Shown: positions 54,697 to 63,356 of the stretch, one piece after another
How the letters are laid out: the number at the start of each line of letters is the position of its first letter
Position numbering within the stretch: the first letter of the stretch is position 1
Assembly (NCBI GenBank): GCA_020723405.1
Contig: DYIY01000011.1
Location: 87,480 to 151,479 of the forward strand
DNA length: 64,000 nt
From: Thiobacillus denitrificans
GTDB taxonomy: Bacteria; Pseudomonadota; Gammaproteobacteria; Burkholderiales; Thiobacillaceae
Direction: 5' to 3'
Made by a program: the position numbers and the translations under genes
Notes under the pieces: model-generated
Seen by the model: the letters and a program-made list of their open reading frames with translations, nothing else
Databases searched by the model: none
Told to the model about the DNA's origin: nothing

Positions 54697-55809
54697 TTAG
54701 TGACTGGAATCCCACGTCGCCGACACCGCCTCGCTAGGATGATACCTACCATCTTCCAGCCAAAACGCACCATCCCGGGCAACCCAATCCGCGAGCAAGG
54801 CCCGCTCCCCTATCCATTCATGTCGCAACCCGGGCTGCTTGCCAGGGACTGCATGATGGTAAGCCTCTCCCTCCCTGACCCGGCGGGAAAAACCGGTCAG
54901 GCCAACCCCGGCCAGTCCCTGGGCCCGCAGGCTTCTCAACCAAGCCAGAAACAACACTCCAGCCGAAGGTGGCGCACCCAACTGCGCCACGACTTCCCGC
55001 CAGCATGCCAGCGGGACTGTCAAAATCGGCAGGCCCGCGGCGATGACCGGTGCCATGGCCTGCCAATTTGATGAGCGGAACCTTACATCTGGACCGGACA
55101 GGACCACCCAGTCCTCCGGCATCGGGACGCCGGGCCGCGGGACGCCCGGCATGCGAACCCACACGTGGGTGCGGGTGCCCACGTCTTCCGCGCGGGTATG
55201 GGGGCCCAGGAACTGGTTGAAGCGCACCACGCAGTCGTGGGCGTCGATCGCCGCCCCCAGGCCACAGCCGTTCATGCTGGCGGCATTGCCCACCACACAG
55301 ATGCGTGAGGCGGAGCGTAGCTGATCAATGCAGGCGCGATGGCGGGCTGAATGCTCCGTCACCACCGCTGCAACTCCGGCAAGGAACGGGGATCCGCGCA
55401 CAGGGCGAGTTCCCGCGCGCGCGGCGGCCAGCGTTGCCGACATGGCGCAGAACCGGCTGGCGAACAGGCTATAGGCAGGGGGCAGGCGCCACGCCGATCC
55501 GTCGCACTCGGCCGCCAGGTGACAGGCGTCCAGCCAGGCCCGGGGGCCCAGGCGCCAGCGCACCCGTTCCAGCAGGGGCAAGGCATAGGAAGGCAGCGGC
55601 CGGCCGAGTTCGCGCCGGAAGGTCAGCCATGCCACCAGACTGGACGCATCGCGCGACAAGCCGGCGCTGCGGCGGTAGCAGGCCAGCGTCAGCGGGTCGA
55701 ACCGTCCCGCCTCCTTCCGCATCCGGGCCAGTCGCCCCAGGGAACGGGCATCAATCCCTTCCAGGTCCTGGAGGGTGAGGATATCCCGGTCAGCCGTCAC
55801 GGTCCCCAT
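54697..55809 (-). CDS. Glycosyltransferase family 29-like (sialyltransferase-type) protein
   Basis: 370 residues from the ATG at 55809, with CGGAGGA upstream; the long upstream extension is rejected. Contains a sialylmotif-L-like segment (ICVVGNAASMNGCGLGAAID, then DCVVRFNQF) and a late motif (GEAYHHAVPGKQPGLRHEW) with His and Glu spaced as in motifs III/VS. GT29 enzymes are mainly eukaryotic; bacterial relatives occur in surface-glycan clusters. It overlaps the end of the next glycosyltransferase gene by 13 nt. Donor and acceptor unknown. Confidence 0.8.
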   Translation of the reverse strand: MGTVTADRDILTLQDLEGIDARSLGRLARMRKEAGRFDPLTLACYRRSAGLSRDASSLVAWLTFRRELGRPLPSYALPLLERVRWRLGPRAWLDACHLAAECDGSAWRLPPAYSLFASRFCAMSATLAAARAGTRPVRGSPFLAGVAAVVTEHSARHRACIDQLRSASRICVVGNAASMNGCGLGAAIDAHDCVVRFNQFLGPHTRAEDVGTRTHVWVRMPGVPRPGVPMPEDWVVLSGPDVRFRSSNWQAMAPVIAAGLPILTVPLACWREVVAQLGAPPSAGVLFLAWLRSLRAQGLAGVGLTGFSRRVREGEAYHHAVPGKQPGLRHEWIGERALLADWVARDGAFWLEDGRYHPSEAVSATWDSSH

Positions 55810-56852
55810 GTGTGTCCTCCGGCGGGAGTGCCCGTCAACAAGGCCAACAGCCCCTCGCCATGGTCTGCCACGTCGGCCAGGGTCAGCACCCGTTCCCGCA
55901 ACCCGGTCGTCAGGGCTTCGTGGATCGCGGGATCGCGCAAACACACCAGGGCGTCATACCAGTCACCATCAGCCACCGGCACGGCGCCGGCGGTCTGGAA
56001 ACGATCCATGTCGGGGTTGTTGGAATACAGGGTGGGCACCCCCATGAAGCCGGCCTCCATGGCCTTCAGGCCGGATTTGCAGGTGTTGAAAGGGGATGCT
56101 TCCAGGGGCGCCAGGTTGACCCAGACTCCGGCGAAGCGGCGGGGATACTCCCGGAAGTCCACCCGCTCCTCGTGCACCACCTGGGAAGGAGATGCGTCCA
56201 GGGTGAAGTTCAGGGGACCCGTGATTTTCAGCAGGGTATCGGGATGATCCCGCAGGAATCGCCCCAGGTCGGGCGCCACCCCGGCGAAATCGCCGTCATG
56301 GCTGCGCGTGCCCGGCATATAGGCGATCACCCTGGGGTGGGTCCGGGGCCGGGGCAACAGGCCGGGATCCTGGCGCCAGGACCAATGCACGGCATTGGCA
56401 AGCACTGTCACGGACTTCCCCGGGTAGAGCTGGCGGACCGCATCGGCGAGCGGCGCGGTGGAGACGGTGACCCGGTCGAACCAGCCCATCGCCCGGCGAT
56501 GCAGGCGGAAGAGACGCCACTGGATGGGCAGGGGCAGCACCCGGTTGCGGATGGCCGGTGAATGACGCACCCGGGTCTCATCGAACACCAGATCGTCGAA
56601 ATCCACCAGGGTCGCCACACCCTGCTGCCGATACCGCCACAACACCCAGCGCAAGACCAGGGACGCCCGTGGACGGTGGAACACGGCGGCATCCAGTTCC
56701 CGTGGGTCGGGGGCATGGCGAAGATGGCACAGGGTGACCTGGTGGCCCTGCTCGGCCAGCCAGGCCGCCACGTTCTCGCACCGGTAGACGAAGGAAGGAT
56801 TGCGCCGGAACAGCCGGGGACTGCGATTGTTGGCGATGAAGGCGATGCGCAT
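55797..56852 (-). CDS. Glycosyltransferase, GT4-like GT-B fold
   Basis: 351 residues. N-terminal Rossmann half with RCENVAAWLAEQGHQVTLCHL and DFDDLVFDE; C-terminal half with VIAYMPGTRSHDGDF, the donor-binding type segment LAPLEASPFNTCKSGLKAMEAGFMGVP with the conserved Glu, and the usual C-terminal helix. No membrane segments. Part of the surface-glycan cluster, upstream of and overlapping the GT29-like gene. Sugar specificity cannot be read from the sequence. Confidence 0.87.
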   Translation of the reverse strand: MRIAFIANNRSPRLFRRNPSFVYRCENVAAWLAEQGHQVTLCHLRHAPDPRELDAAVFHRPRASLVLRWVLWRYRQQGVATLVDFDDLVFDETRVRHSPAIRNRVLPLPIQWRLFRLHRRAMGWFDRVTVSTAPLADAVRQLYPGKSVTVLANAVHWSWRQDPGLLPRPRTHPRVIAYMPGTRSHDGDFAGVAPDLGRFLRDHPDTLLKITGPLNFTLDASPSQVVHEERVDFREYPRRFAGVWVNLAPLEASPFNTCKSGLKAMEAGFMGVPTLYSNNPDMDRFQTAGAVPVADGDWYDALVCLRDPAIHEALTTGLRERVLTLADVADHGEGLLALLTGTPAGGHTWGP

Positions 56853-56915
56853 GCGCGGGCAGGCCTCAGGGCATCCTGACCTGGCGGGACGGCAGAAGTC
56901 CGATCGCCGTTCTGT

Positions 56916-58577
56916 TCATCGGCATTGCGGTCGGCGGCGGCGGCCCAGGGGCCATGGCTTGCCGGCCAGGGAAAAATCTTCGCACTTCCGGCTGAGCGCG
57001 GGGTGATAGTAGGGATCCTGATACTCCCTCATGCCCCACCTCTCGTTCATGACGGCCGCCTCCGCCTTGAGGCGCAGCCGCTTCTCCGGCGAGACGTCCC
57101 GCCCCCGGGTGGCGGATTCATGATGGTACAGCTCGGCATGGGGCGTCCAGACGTTCAGGTAGCCCGCGCGGCGCAACTTGAGACATAGATCCACGTCGTT
57201 ATAGGCCACCGCCAGGGACTGCTCGTCCATCCCCCCCACCCCCAGGTATTTTTTCCGGTCCACGGCCAGGCAGGCTGCCGTGACTGCCGTGCAGTCCTGT
57301 ACCAGCCGCAATCTGCCCATGTAGCCCGGCGCCTTCCCGGGGAACCCCTTGTGCGCGTGGGCGGCACTGCGCCGCAGGCCAAGCACGACGCCGCCGTGCT
57401 GGATCCGGCCATCGGGATACAACAGTCGCGCCCCCACCGCCCCCACCTCCGGGCGCAGGGCCTGGGACACCAGCTCGGTCAGCCACCCAGGGGAGATCAC
57501 CTCCACGTCGTCATTGAGCAGGCACACCACCCTGGCACCGGAGGCCGACACGGCACGGTTGTTGATGGCGGCGAAGTTGAAGGGCTGTTCGTCACGGACG
57601 AGCCTGACCCCCGGGCTGAGGGATAGCCGGGCCAGCAGGTCGAGGGTGAGGGGATCATCGGACCCGTTGTCAACCAGGGTCACCAGGTAGTGCGGGTAAT
57701 CGGTCTTCGCGAAAACACTTTCCAGACACCGTCGCAGCATGTCCCCACCGTTCCGGGTCGGGATGATGATCTCCGCCTCCGGGGGGGGATGGGGAACAGG
57801 ATGGACGACCCGGATCGCGCCCGGCGGCGCATCCTGCTCCCGCAGGACGCCGCACTCCGGCGGCAGGACGGAGCGCAGGTAAGCCATCCGGCTTTCCAGC
57901 CCTGGCCAGGGTTCACTCAGGGCCTGCGGCCGGGTCAGCAGGACCTCGGCCACATGCCGGACCGCGCCCCGGACCCGACCGGCCTCCCTCAGGCAGGGGA
58001 AATACCAGGGCTGCACATCCGGTCGCGTACCTTCCCGGAACGTGGCCAGGAATGACAGGCGGACCCCCACCAATCCCTCGGCATAGGGGATGGCATCGAA
58101 CAGGTCCGGGTTCCAGGCCGGCTTCAATTGGAAACCGGTCACATGTCCCGCCGGGCCGGTCAGGGCCGTGTCGGCATAGAAGGCCAGGACATCGGGGCGC
58201 AGATCGAGGACCCGGGCCAGAACGGAAAGGGCATCCTCCGCCAGGACACTGCCCGCCGCCAGGTCCACCAGCCACGTCCCACGAGCCACGTCCAGGGCGG
58301 CGATCAGCCCGGTTCCGTGCTTGACGGGCAACGGTGAAATCCGGTCGTCGCCGGGAAGGGGGGGCCGGTCCGCGGCGCTTCCGTCGTCCTGGATCAGGAA
58401 AGCTTCCCAGCCGGCAAGGCGCTGGGCGAGCAACGAGCGCACTGTCGCGGCGGTTTCCGTTTCCCCGCCTCCCCTGATCAGCAAGGAAAACAGGGGTCTG
58501 CCGGCCGTGACCTGCCTTGTGTGCCTGCCAGCCCAGCCCAGCCGGGCGAGCAGGTGGGACATGCGCCCGGCCTTCAT
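56916..58577 (-). CDS. Family 2 glycosyltransferase (O-antigen/rhamnosyl type)
   Basis: 553 residues. The N-terminal region of about 265 residues is a degenerate GT2-like or linker domain. The catalytic GT-A domain begins at AEIIIPTRNGGDMLRRCLES, with FNFAAINNRAV, the metal-binding LLNDDVEVISPGW and AYNDVDLCLKLRRAGY, then ELYHHESATRGRD. This is the layout of O-antigen or rhamnan glycosyltransferases. The start at 58577 has a weak ribosome site; the ATG at 58562 is an alternative. Confidence 0.9.
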   Translation of the reverse strand: MKAGRMSHLLARLGWAGRHTRQVTAGRPLFSLLIRGGGETETAATVRSLLAQRLAGWEAFLIQDDGSAADRPPLPGDDRISPLPVKHGTGLIAALDVARGTWLVDLAAGSVLAEDALSVLARVLDLRPDVLAFYADTALTGPAGHVTGFQLKPAWNPDLFDAIPYAEGLVGVRLSFLATFREGTRPDVQPWYFPCLREAGRVRGAVRHVAEVLLTRPQALSEPWPGLESRMAYLRSVLPPECGVLREQDAPPGAIRVVHPVPHPPPEAEIIIPTRNGGDMLRRCLESVFAKTDYPHYLVTLVDNGSDDPLTLDLLARLSLSPGVRLVRDEQPFNFAAINNRAVSASGARVVCLLNDDVEVISPGWLTELVSQALRPEVGAVGARLLYPDGRIQHGGVVLGLRRSAAHAHKGFPGKAPGYMGRLRLVQDCTAVTAACLAVDRKKYLGVGGMDEQSLAVAYNDVDLCLKLRRAGYLNVWTPHAELYHHESATRGRDVSPEKRLRLKAEAAVMNERWGMREYQDPYYHPALSRKCEDFSLAGKPWPLGRRRRPQCR

Positions 58578-58620
58578 GTCTGCCCGGCCACCTCACCCAA
58601 GACCCCGTCCGACCTGCGCT

Positions 58621-59346
58621 TCATCGTTCCGCGATCAGGGTGAAGAGCTTCAGACGATTGCCGGTGGGCACGTAGAGATGCTCGCTGACCGTCAACTGGA
58701 ACCGGGTGAAACCGTGGATCCGCAGGAAATTCTCAAAGACCTTGGGGCTGATCCACCACCAGGTCCACCCGCCCCAGGGTTTCGCATTGGCCAATTCCGG
58801 GATGAATTGCATGAGGGGCTTGTCGCAATCCAGGTTGGGTGGCCAGCGGTCCATGATGATGATGGTCCCCGCCCGGGAAACCGCCGCCTGAAGCGCCCCC
58901 AAAGGATCCCGGGTATGGAGGAGCACGGACCCGAAAGTAACCACATCGAAATCCCCGAGTCCCGGATCGATGGCATAGATCGAACCATGGGTCATGGCCA
59001 ACCCCGAGCCCAGCCGGTCCCGGCAGTAGTCGAAACCGTTGTTCAGCTTGCGGATGATTTCCACCATGGCTGCCCGGGTTTCGCCCGGATCCTGCTGATG
59101 GGTGGGCATCAGGTCCCAACTGTAGTCCGGCGCCAGATCATAGGGCGTGACACGGGCCCCCTGGCTTTCCATCCAGAAGGAATGGGAACCCGTCGCGCAA
59201 CCGATCTCCAGCACCCGCTTGCCGCGGAAGTCGAAGCCCCCGTGGTATTCCGATTCGGTAGCGCGGAAATCCCAGGCGCCGTCCGTCACCTCCCCGCCGG
59301 GCAAATCCAGCACGTGAAAGAACAGACAATCTTCCCTATCCGGCAT
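58621..59346 (-). CDS. SAM-dependent methyltransferase, class I
   Basis: 241 residues from the ATG at 59346 (GGAG upstream); an upstream in-frame extension is rejected. SAM-binding motif I is RVLEIGCATGSHSFW, followed by VTPYDLAPDY (motif II) and FDVVTFGSVLLHTRDPLGAL (motif IV/post-IV). In glycan clusters such enzymes methylate sugars; the substrate is unknown. Located between the GT2 and radical SAM genes. Confidence 0.87.
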   Translation of the reverse strand: MPDREDCLFFHVLDLPGGEVTDGAWDFRATESEYHGGFDFRGKRVLEIGCATGSHSFWMESQGARVTPYDLAPDYSWDLMPTHQQDPGETRAAMVEIIRKLNNGFDYCRDRLGSGLAMTHGSIYAIDPGLGDFDVVTFGSVLLHTRDPLGALQAAVSRAGTIIIMDRWPPNLDCDKPLMQFIPELANAKPWGGWTWWWISPKVFENFLRIHGFTRFQLTVSEHLYVPTGNRLKLFTLIAER

Positions 59347-59393
59347 GACTTCTCCAATCCAAGTTACGTTTGGTCTGTTGGCAACCGGCCGGC

Positions 59394-60377
59394 TCAGACC
59401 CGACCGCCCGGACTGGCACTGCCCGGCGGCCCCGCCAGACTCCACGTCAGATTGTCCAGGCTGGGAATGCGGTACTGATAGTAATTGCTGACCCCGTGCC
59501 GGACGCACGCCTGGCAAACATCCGCTTGCCTGCGGGCCGCCTGGATGTCCACCAGGGGGCGGTCCAGGAACCGGCCCAGGGTGAACCGGGATTCATCGAA
59601 AGTGGCGCAGCATTGCAGCACTTCCCCCCGGCAGTTGAGGACCACCTGATCTTCCAGCAGGGCACAGGGCCAACCTGGCTGGGTTGCTGCCTCCCGCAAG
59701 GCAGCGTCCAGGGGCAGGCTGAGATTGGCCAGCACGGCCCGGTCCTCATCCGTCAGTGGGGAATAGCCCACCTCGCCGCAGGTCGTCAGGACCTTTTCCA
59801 GGGGCAGCATGAAGGCATGGTGGGGCTGGAAAGCGATGCCCAGGTTCGCGCAGAAGACACTGAACTCCTGCTCTTCAGCCAGGCTGCTCCGATACCGGTG
59901 GTAGGCGACAGTGAGGCGAGTGGGGGACCTGAGGGACCGGCGCATCTCGGCCAGACCAGACAGGCTCTGTTTCACCCGTTCCACATCCCCCCCCGCATGG
60001 GTCAGGCGATACACCCCCTGGGTGAAGCCGGACACGGACACCCGCAGCAATCGCGGACCTGCCGCCAGCACGGCCCGGTAGCGCTCCGGCTTGTCGATAT
60101 TGAGGTTGGTGCTGAGGTTGCAGGTCAGCCCACGTCCCACGACCAAAGCCACCAGTTCGTGGAGATGAGGATGGACGAATGGCTCGGTCCAGTTGAACAG
60201 GGCCACGCTCTTCAATTCGCTTTCACCGGCCGCCTTGTCCAGAATCTCCGTCAGCATTTCCAGGGACATGGCACCCCGGGCGTTCTTCACCCCCGGACTG
60301 TTGCCCACGGGGCAGGACGGGCAGCGCAGATTGCAAGTGCCCACCACGTCGATGTAGAGGTGAAGCCCCTGCCTCAT
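59394..60377 (-). CDS. Radical SAM protein
   Basis: 327 residues. The 4Fe-4S motif CNLRCPSC (CxxxCxxC) follows HLYIDVVGT; ALFNWTEPFVHPHLHELV and NLSTNLNI are typical of the TIM-barrel core. A C-terminal cysteine set (LQCCATF, then VCQACVRHG) suggests an auxiliary SPASM-like cluster. In surface-polysaccharide clusters relatives are found but substrates are mostly unknown. Same strand as neighbours. Confidence 0.9.
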   Translation of the reverse strand: MRQGLHLYIDVVGTCNLRCPSCPVGNSPGVKNARGAMSLEMLTEILDKAAGESELKSVALFNWTEPFVHPHLHELVALVVGRGLTCNLSTNLNIDKPERYRAVLAAGPRLLRVSVSGFTQGVYRLTHAGGDVERVKQSLSGLAEMRRSLRSPTRLTVAYHRYRSSLAEEQEFSVFCANLGIAFQPHHAFMLPLEKVLTTCGEVGYSPLTDEDRAVLANLSLPLDAALREAATQPGWPCALLEDQVVLNCRGEVLQCCATFDESRFTLGRFLDRPLVDIQAARRQADVCQACVRHGVSNYYQYRIPSLDNLTWSLAGPPGSASPGGRV

Positions 60378-60420
60378 GGAGAGTCCGTCATCAAGCCGCT
60401 GGCTTGCTCGCCCGTCACGC

Positions 60421-62034
60421 TCATTGCACCTGACATCGCGCGGCCCCGGGTGCTTTCCCTACGCTGACGTTGACGCGATACTCGGCCGACTGTCCTTTGT
60501 TGTCCTGGGCCACGGCGCGTAACGTGTGGTCACCGGGGGGAATATCGTCAAGTTTCAGCTCCGCCTCATAGGGCCAGGATTCATCCCTGGCCAGGAGCCG
60601 GTCTTCCAGCCAGAAGGACACGTGGCCGATCCCATCCCGGATATCACTGGCCAGGGCATGCACCTTGTCGCCATTGCCTATCCGGGAACAGTCCAGGGGC
60701 CAGCTGATGAGCACACGGGGCGGTTGATTCCCGTTCCGTGAAGCCGAGAACTCACGGCCTAAAACCAGGGCGGTTGCCCTGGCGAAGCGTTTCACGACAT
60801 AGTCGGTCCTGCCCGGTTCCACCGCCACCGTGCATTCCCTCGCCGCGTCATCACCACAGGAACGGGCCTGCAGTTCACGGGGATTGCGGATGTAGAACTC
60901 CCATCCCCACAGGGCCGCATAGGCCACATTCAGCCGGTGAATGTCGTTGAGCATTTTGTCGGTGAACGACCCGGGCCCCGCGGCCGGCGTGTCAAAATCA
61001 CCGAATTCACCGACAAAGAGGGGCTTGCCCAGGCGTTCAGCGATGCGTTGCACCACGCGCAACAACTTGTGCTCCTCACCCTGGGCCATCCCCCAGCGGC
61101 GGTTTTTTTTGAGGGGGTACAGATGGACGCTGATGATGTCCACGTGCTGATGGGTGGCAGATAGGTATGCCTCCAGGTCCTCGACGCTGTCCAGACCGCC
61201 CTCCCCCCTTTTGCCGCGCATTGTGGCAGACCCCTCTCGCAGTGCCTGTGCATGCGGTCGCGGTATGGTGAACCCCGAAGAAATTCGGGCTCCCGGGTCG
61301 AGTGAACGGATAAGACGAGACAGCCGTCCCGTGAAATCGATCAACTCTGTCACGGTGAAATTCTCTGCCCCGGAACAAATCAACTTGCTGGCACCCTGGA
61401 CACACAGCTTCTCAACGTCGATATCGGCGGCATTGTTCAGTTCGTTGGTCAGCTCATAGAACTGGATCAGTCCGCTGTCACGGTAGCGGGCGATGAAATC
61501 GGTCACATAGGCTTGCAGCAAAAGCCACGAGCGCGAGTCATTTTTCTTGATCAGACTGCCCAAACTATCGCCCTGGATATTCGGTATCTGGGATGGGTTC
61601 CAGACGAACACCGGCACCAGCCGCAACTGATGCCGGCGCAGGTCGTCCATCATGGCATCGACCCGCTGCCAGTACTGTTGGGGATCCTGGCGCCACAAGT
61701 CGAGATCGCCCCTCTGGCCAGGCTTCACCGGAAAAGTGCCCGTAATGGAAACCCTCAGGAACCGGGCGCCCACTTCTTGGGCGTCCGCCATGGCCTTTCT
61801 GGCCATGGCCATGCCGACCTGGCGATAACGAGGGCCACCATCACCCCCGCTGGCGGTGCCCAGGTATTGCTGGAGAAGTTCTGTCTTGTTCAAGCCCAGA
61901 GTCACCCCTGCAGCATTGGGCTTTCCCATCGAAATAAACAAGGCCATGAACAGCAGGGCGATGGTCGAATATGACCGTTTCCATTTCCAGGGCATGGATA
62001 TTCCAGGCGCATTAGCCATGCTGGGACTTTTCAC
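60421..62034 (-). CDS. Secreted glycoside hydrolase-like protein (clan GH-A TIM barrel, GH5/39 type)
   Basis: 537 residues. The N-terminal hydrophobic segment STIALLFMALFISMG is a signal peptide or anchor. TIM-barrel catalytic residues are expected in FYELTNELNN (acid/base Glu) and LFVGEFGDFD (nucleophile Glu), with HVDIISVHLYPL between them, as in clan GH-A. The C-terminal 90 residues form an Ig-like domain (VSFWLEDRLLARDESWPYEA, DHTLRAVAQDNKGQS). ATG overlaps the GSCFA stop. Likely trims the glycan made by this cluster; substrate unknown. Confidence 0.85.
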   Translation of the reverse strand: MKSPSMANAPGISMPWKWKRSYSTIALLFMALFISMGKPNAAGVTLGLNKTELLQQYLGTASGGDGGPRYRQVGMAMARKAMADAQEVGARFLRVSITGTFPVKPGQRGDLDLWRQDPQQYWQRVDAMMDDLRRHQLRLVPVFVWNPSQIPNIQGDSLGSLIKKNDSRSWLLLQAYVTDFIARYRDSGLIQFYELTNELNNAADIDVEKLCVQGASKLICSGAENFTVTELIDFTGRLSRLIRSLDPGARISSGFTIPRPHAQALREGSATMRGKRGEGGLDSVEDLEAYLSATHQHVDIISVHLYPLKKNRRWGMAQGEEHKLLRVVQRIAERLGKPLFVGEFGDFDTPAAGPGSFTDKMLNDIHRLNVAYAALWGWEFYIRNPRELQARSCGDDAARECTVAVEPGRTDYVVKRFARATALVLGREFSASRNGNQPPRVLISWPLDCSRIGNGDKVHALASDIRDGIGHVSFWLEDRLLARDESWPYEAELKLDDIPPGDHTLRAVAQDNKGQSAEYRVNVSVGKAPGAARCQVQ

Positions 62035-63299
62035 TGGCTTTCAAGCCCAGGTCTGAAAGGTAATTCCACCTTGTTTGGCGTCATGACGAAAACATTGATA
62101 TCGGAGCGCCTCACCACTTGCGCCACCCCTTCCAGCCGGCACTCAAAGCCACAGCGTCCTGTTGAATGAATGCCACGTTGTTGCAGTCCTGCGCGCATCA
62201 GGTCGGCTCTGACCACATAGTCTCGACCACGATGGACCACATGGACATCCAGAGGATCATCGGCATTACTTGGCATGAATGCCCACCCCTTGACAACACC
62301 AGAGTCAACAAAGTCCACAACCCCCTTCACTACCTTGACATCCACATCCACAAAATCCTGGACCAGATGATCAACAATTTTTCCGACAAACCCATCCTTG
62401 ACATGGATTTGATCATCTTCCCATACCAAATCCCTATCGGATAAAACCGCACTCTCGTAGCTACTGAAATAATCGACAGCGTCGTTTTCCAAAGACACCT
62501 TGCCAGCCACGGCACGCAGCACAGACTTGGCATAGTTATTGGCCACGATCACATCCATGCCCGAAAACGTCCTGCCAAGGGGAACTGGCGAGGTGGTCAA
62601 TAGTATTTTCTTATCTTTATTGCCGACTGAAAGAAGTATTTCAACAGCTTTTCTTAGGAATTCATAGGACCGCACATAATCCAACATATCGAAATGGAAT
62701 CGGCCAGGCCACATCTCCACCATTTCCACAGTGGGTGCCTGCTGGATATGCATTTCCTTTTCCGCATCCCACCATGACTCTATCAAGCCCAGGGTAATAG
62801 TCACCACATCAGCATCAAAGCACCGAAAAAATAACTTCAAAATCTCCCTTCGCCGCTCGACCGCTCTTTCATAGGTAACTGGCTTGAAGTGGGCGAGTTG
62901 CAAATCGACCCATCGACCATCGCCCAGCGACAACAAGGACTCCGACAATGCCTCAACGTCGATCTCTTCCCGAGCCCAAAGTCGCGAAGCCCAATCCAAC
63001 TCCCACAAGACGGAGGGTGGCGTATATTTATTCATGATGCCACTGGGCCTACCAGAAGTTTCTGTCTTTGGCACGACCAGATCCAACATGGGAACCTTGA
63101 ACCCCATGCTTGCGAGATGCTCCTCAACATTTCTCGCAAAGCAGCTTCCAATCGTAAAAACAGTGTCACCAGCATGCATCTTGAATTTTGATTTCAGGCT
63201 GGGCCAGCACTCAGGTGCCAAGCGCGATACATTGCTCTTGTCTGGCCACTTCGACACCTTATCTTTTCTTACCAAGGCATACACTGCTTCAGCTTGCAT
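62031..63299 (-). CDS. GSCFA-domain protein (SGNH-like esterase/transferase)
   Basis: About 422 residues. The eponymous motif is present (TVFTIGSCFARNVEEHLA), with LTTSPVPLGRTFSG and the late conserved AVDYFSSYE and DDQIHVKDGF. The family is related to SGNH hydrolases and occurs with sugar-modifying genes. A C-terminal extension (about 335-422) looks like a separate beta domain. The start is uncertain: ATG at 63299 is used; ATG 63311 and TTG 63317 also lie in frame. Visibly lower GC than genes to the left, a possible sign of transfer. Confidence 0.86.
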   Translation of the reverse strand: MQAEAVYALVRKDKVSKWPDKSNVSRLAPECWPSLKSKFKMHAGDTVFTIGSCFARNVEEHLASMGFKVPMLDLVVPKTETSGRPSGIMNKYTPPSVLWELDWASRLWAREEIDVEALSESLLSLGDGRWVDLQLAHFKPVTYERAVERRREILKLFFRCFDADVVTITLGLIESWWDAEKEMHIQQAPTVEMVEMWPGRFHFDMLDYVRSYEFLRKAVEILLSVGNKDKKILLTTSPVPLGRTFSGMDVIVANNYAKSVLRAVAGKVSLENDAVDYFSSYESAVLSDRDLVWEDDQIHVKDGFVGKIVDHLVQDFVDVDVKVVKGVVDFVDSGVVKGWAFMPSNADDPLDVHVVHRGRDYVVRADLMRAGLQQRGIHSTGRCGFECRLEGVAQVVRRSDINVFVMTPNKVELPFRPGLESQ

Positions 63300-63356
63300 A
63301 ATTTTTATCATCCTCAACGTTTTTGAGTATTTGGCCAGTCAAGACACAACACCATG